DNA of 7,423 nt, from assembly GCA_023145535.1 (NCBI GenBank), contig JAGLDQ010000272.1:1-7423 (forward strand). Direction: 5' to 3'. This DNA is from Cocleimonas sp. GTDB lineage: Bacteria; Pseudomonadota; Gammaproteobacteria; Thiotrichales; Thiotrichaceae. The position numbers and the translations under genes are program-made. The notes under the pieces are model-generated. The model made no database searches. It was not told the origin of the DNA and worked only from the letters and a program-made list of their open reading frames with translations. Of the stretch, positions 5,664 to 7,423 are shown piece after piece (position 1 is the first letter of the stretch; each line of letters opens with the position of its first letter).

Positions 5664-5924
5664 CTACGCAGTTTTTTGTGGTTCTAATTGATTGATTAGC
5701 TGATCAACGCGTTGTTCAAGTTTTTCAACTTTCTCACGCGTACGCAATAAAACAGCCGTTTGTACATCAAACTCTTCGCGACTGACTAAATTCATCTTGC
5801 GTAGACCACTTTCGAGTCCAGAACGCAGATTTTGTTCCACATCTTGTTGTAATTCCCCCATTGAAGGTGGAAGTAAGGAGCCTAAGCGTTGCGCTAGTCC
5901 ATCGAGCTGATTATTAATATCCAT
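5664..5924 (-). CDS. ubiK: UbiK (YqiC/BMFP family), ubiquinone biosynthesis accessory factor
   Basis: The product has 86 residues, close to the family's usual size of about 80-100. The hallmark segment LVSREEFDVQTAVLLRTREK (46-65) is nearly identical to that of E. coli YqiC/UbiK. The N-terminal half (LAQRLGSLLPPSMGELQQDVE, 10-30) is an amphipathic helix of the kind that interacts with membranes, and 56-80 (heptads with Leu/Val in KVEKLEQRVDQLINQL) is the C-terminal coiled coil that trimerises. UbiK helps the soluble Ubi complex, through UbiJ, make ubiquinone under aerobic growth. Only weak ribosome-binding sequence precedes the ATG at 5924. It is divergent from the gene at 6022 and lies upstream of the Sel1 gene on the same strand; no Ubi enzyme gene is in the window. 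Confidence 0.95.
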   Translation of the reverse strand: MDINNQLDGLAQRLGSLLPPSMGELQQDVEQNLRSGLESGLRKMNLVSREEFDVQTAVLLRTREKVEKLEQRVDQLINQLEPQKTA

Positions 5925-5982
5925 TCTATATAATCCATTGTTGAAAAATCTAAAAACTATTTTTAATCACTATTCTATAGGC

Positions 5983-5988
5983 TATAGT
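5983..5988 (+). promoter_or_regulatory. -10 element of the gene at 6022
   Basis: TATAGT (5983-5988) lies in CTATAGGCTATAGTGCGCGG, where the self-complementary CTATAG occurs twice with one base between (5975-5980 and 5982-5987). Transcription would begin near 5995, about 27 bases ahead of the ATG. No clear -35 is present. The eight bases GCTATAGT (5981-5988) recur at 2280-2287 in the promoter of the other unknown plus-strand gene. Confidence 0.42.
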
Positions 5989-6021
5989 GCGCGGAATCAT
6001 TAAAAAAGAAGAGAAGCCCCT

Positions 6022-7200
6022 ATGAAATTAACACCTCGGAAAATATCCACTCCGCGCCCTAAAATGTCCCTAACCATACCAGAAGGTATGGCTCCTGTAG
6101 AGTTTTTCAATAGCCCTGCAAACCTGAAAAATCTAGCAGAAGAAAATGGCCTGTTTAGAACCCCAGAAGACTGGTTAATGTACCGCAAACTCATTGGTCA
6201 TAGCTCAGAATTTGATACTTCTATTATTCTTGATACCTCAAGGCGCATCCTCGATCCACTAGGTCGCCCCGTGCGCCGTGATCAGCTAGCACGACAAGAG
6301 AAAAAAGTATGGTCACAGATGACACAAATTATCTGTGATTATATGTTTGAGAAATACCCTGATCCTAAAAAGCATTTAGTCCTTTGTGGTGAAGCCAGTC
6401 TTGACTCAACTTGGCCGCTTAACAAACCAGGTGTGCCTAGTATTCGTATGATCCATAATCACTTCATGGTGTTTCCTTACGATAAATTAAGTGCAGCAGA
6501 TAGTGCTAATCCCAATAATGTCAATTTGACGGATAGTGGTCATAACACATTATTCTTGCGGCGTTTAAGCTCTGTCTACCATGAGTTTTTAGAAGTCCTT
6601 GATTTGCAACTACTCAAGCAGATTCCATCCGAACAGTCAGCACTTGAAATTACAGGCTATCCACAAGGTTTGCCAAGCTGGGAGCTGATAGGCGGTGCAG
6701 AAAAACTTAAAGACCAGTATTTTTGGTATGAATATGAGCAAATACTGAGGGGCTTTCTGGACTTTTATCAAACTTTCTTTAGTTTGGTCTCATCAGGTGA
6801 GGAAAAAATCCCCGCTGATGCCAACTTCCCAGAACAAATTCATGATGTATTACTCAGTAGCAATCAATTCTTACGGGTAGCACGCGATTTACGTGAACAC
6901 ATTGCACTCGATCCTAAATTTGCCAATGACATTCGCTGGCGACCTGCGTACAAGCAGATTCTCTATCGTGATCAAAATGGACGTATTATTGTCACCATTT
7001 CGCAAAACTCAGTGGGTAATGCAATTACAGAGTTATTGGGTATTGTGGTTGATCGTTACGAAGATGTTGAAGAATATGCAGAACTCGAACCTGCATTAGT
7101 GGGACGTTTATTAGAAGCGCGTGAGCGTTTAATAGACGCAAACTTGGGAGAAGCAATTTCTGCACCGAGTTGGCCTGATGGGGAATATGCGGCAAAGTAG
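6022..7200 (+). CDS. Unknown 392-residue protein with an IHNHFMVFPY segment
   Basis: I do not recognise the family. The protein has no signal peptide or membrane helix; the N-terminus is basic and Pro-rich (KLTPRKISTPRPK) and possibly disordered. Visible blocks are RTPEDWLMYRKLIGH (46-60), an alpha-helical stretch around 85-111 (RRDQLARQEKKVWSQM...), HLVLCGEASLDSTWPLNKPG (118-137), SIRMIHNHFMVFPYDKL (140-156), YHEFLEVLDLQLLKQI (186-201), GLPSWELIGG (216-225), an aromatic helix DQYFWYEYEQILRGFLDFYQTF (231-252), RWRPAYKQILYRDQNGRIIVTIS (306-328) and an acidic helical tail. The strand-like IHNHFMVFPY recalls the H-x-H strand of HIT/GalT-fold nucleotide-binding proteins, but the full triad pattern is not clear, so this is only a hint. 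The start is supported by AAGAGAAG (6009-6016) about 6 bases before the ATG. It is divergent from ubiK and appears to be a single gene. Confidence 0.85.
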   Translation: MKLTPRKISTPRPKMSLTIPEGMAPVEFFNSPANLKNLAEENGLFRTPEDWLMYRKLIGHSSEFDTSIILDTSRRILDPLGRPVRRDQLARQEKKVWSQMTQIICDYMFEKYPDPKKHLVLCGEASLDSTWPLNKPGVPSIRMIHNHFMVFPYDKLSAADSANPNNVNLTDSGHNTLFLRRLSSVYHEFLEVLDLQLLKQIPSEQSALEITGYPQGLPSWELIGGAEKLKDQYFWYEYEQILRGFLDFYQTFFSLVSSGEEKIPADANFPEQIHDVLLSSNQFLRVARDLREHIALDPKFANDIRWRPAYKQILYRDQNGRIIVTISQNSVGNAITELLGIVVDRYEDVEEYAELEPALVGRLLEARERLIDANLGEAISAPSWPDGEYAAK

Positions 7201-7220
7201 TTTTAAACTATATCTTTGGT

Positions 7221-7279
7221 AAAGACACGGTAGGCAAAGGAAAATATTTTGAATTTTTCTTTGCAAGCCCTGTGTCTTT
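7221..7279. repeat. Compound inverted repeat downstream of the 392-residue protein gene
   Basis: AAAGACAC (7221-7228) pairs with GTGTCTTT (7272-7279), and inside it GCAAAG (7234-7239) pairs with CTTTGC (7259-7264), followed by an A-run/T-run tip around AAAATATTTT (7241-7250). CTTTGCAAGC also occurs twice in direct orientation (7259-7268 and 7276-7285). It starts 20 bases after the stop at 7200. It could be a transcript end structure or the remnant of a small repeat element; no T run follows the outer stem. The rest of the tail (7286-7423) shows only a 5-bp CACAG/CTGTG stem near 7322-7335 and an open minus-strand frame of 35 codons. Confidence 0.45.
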
Positions 7280-7423
7280 GCAAGCAATCGTTGGTAGTGG
7301 GCTAATTTTGTGAATCATTGCACAGACTGCTGTGATTTAAGTCTTTTTACACTCCGAAAACGATTACTCAAATATATATTTAAGAATGAACTTTCTATTC
7401 CGCTTTTTTGCCAATATTTATCA

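Noticed and set aside
6000..6194. 64-codon minus-strand frame
   Set aside because: It is antisense to the start of the 392-residue gene, and no ribosome-binding site or motif supports it.
6893..7099. 68-codon plus-strand frame
   Set aside because: It is an alternate frame inside the 392-residue gene.

Overview
The window reads as chromosomal DNA from an AT-rich gammaproteobacterium. The firmest taxonomic clues are a YcaO of the Escherichia coli type (264 N-terminal residues visible, alignable from the first residues) and a UbiK/YqiC-type BMFP protein. A secreted Gly/Asn/Ala-rich protein resembling sulfur-globule envelope proteins and a probable LCIB-type (theta/beta-like) carbonic anhydrase point, by inference only, to a sulfur-oxidising, CO2-fixing lineage such as the Thiotrichales (Beggiatoa/Thiothrix-like). 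No rRNA, tRNA, CRISPR array, transposase or phage gene was seen.

Layout. 1-792 (-): ycaO, cut by the left edge. 870-1409 (+): single-pass membrane protein with an RskA-like C-terminal domain but no anti-sigma zinc domain, divergent from ycaO. 1415-1431: intrinsic terminator for the minus-strand gene that follows. 1460-1999 (-): secreted low-complexity Gly/Asn protein with a near-consensus sigma70 promoter. 2000-2332: 333-base divergent intergenic region with promoters for both sides and several inverted repeats. 2333-3031 (+): helical protein of unknown function. 3120-4238 (+): probable LCIB-type carbonic anhydrase with a long uncharacterised C-terminal part. 4239-4406: convergent gap with a 12-bp hairpin. 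4407-5588 (-): exported protein with nine exact 36-residue Sel1 repeats. 5664-5924 (-): ubiK. 6022-7200 (+): 392-residue protein of unknown function, divergent from ubiK. 7201-7423: non-coding tail with a compound inverted repeat and a possible gene end on the minus strand.

How they fit together. There is no single obvious operon. The window is a set of mostly single genes, arranged in divergent and convergent pairs, each with its own recognisable promoter or terminator signals. ycaO (RimO-linked ribosomal protein S12 methylthiolation) and ubiK (ubiquinone assembly) are housekeeping. The globule-like protein and the carbonic anhydrase are the lifestyle genes. The two unknown proteins (2333-3031 and 6022-7200) share a promoter/ribosome-binding-site layout (GCTATAGT core, then a short leader with AAGAGA). 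No defence or mobile system is evident; the most unusual contents are the LCIB-like enzyme with a changed dyad position, the RskA-like domain without a sigma-binding part, and the motif-dense regulatory region at 2000-2332.
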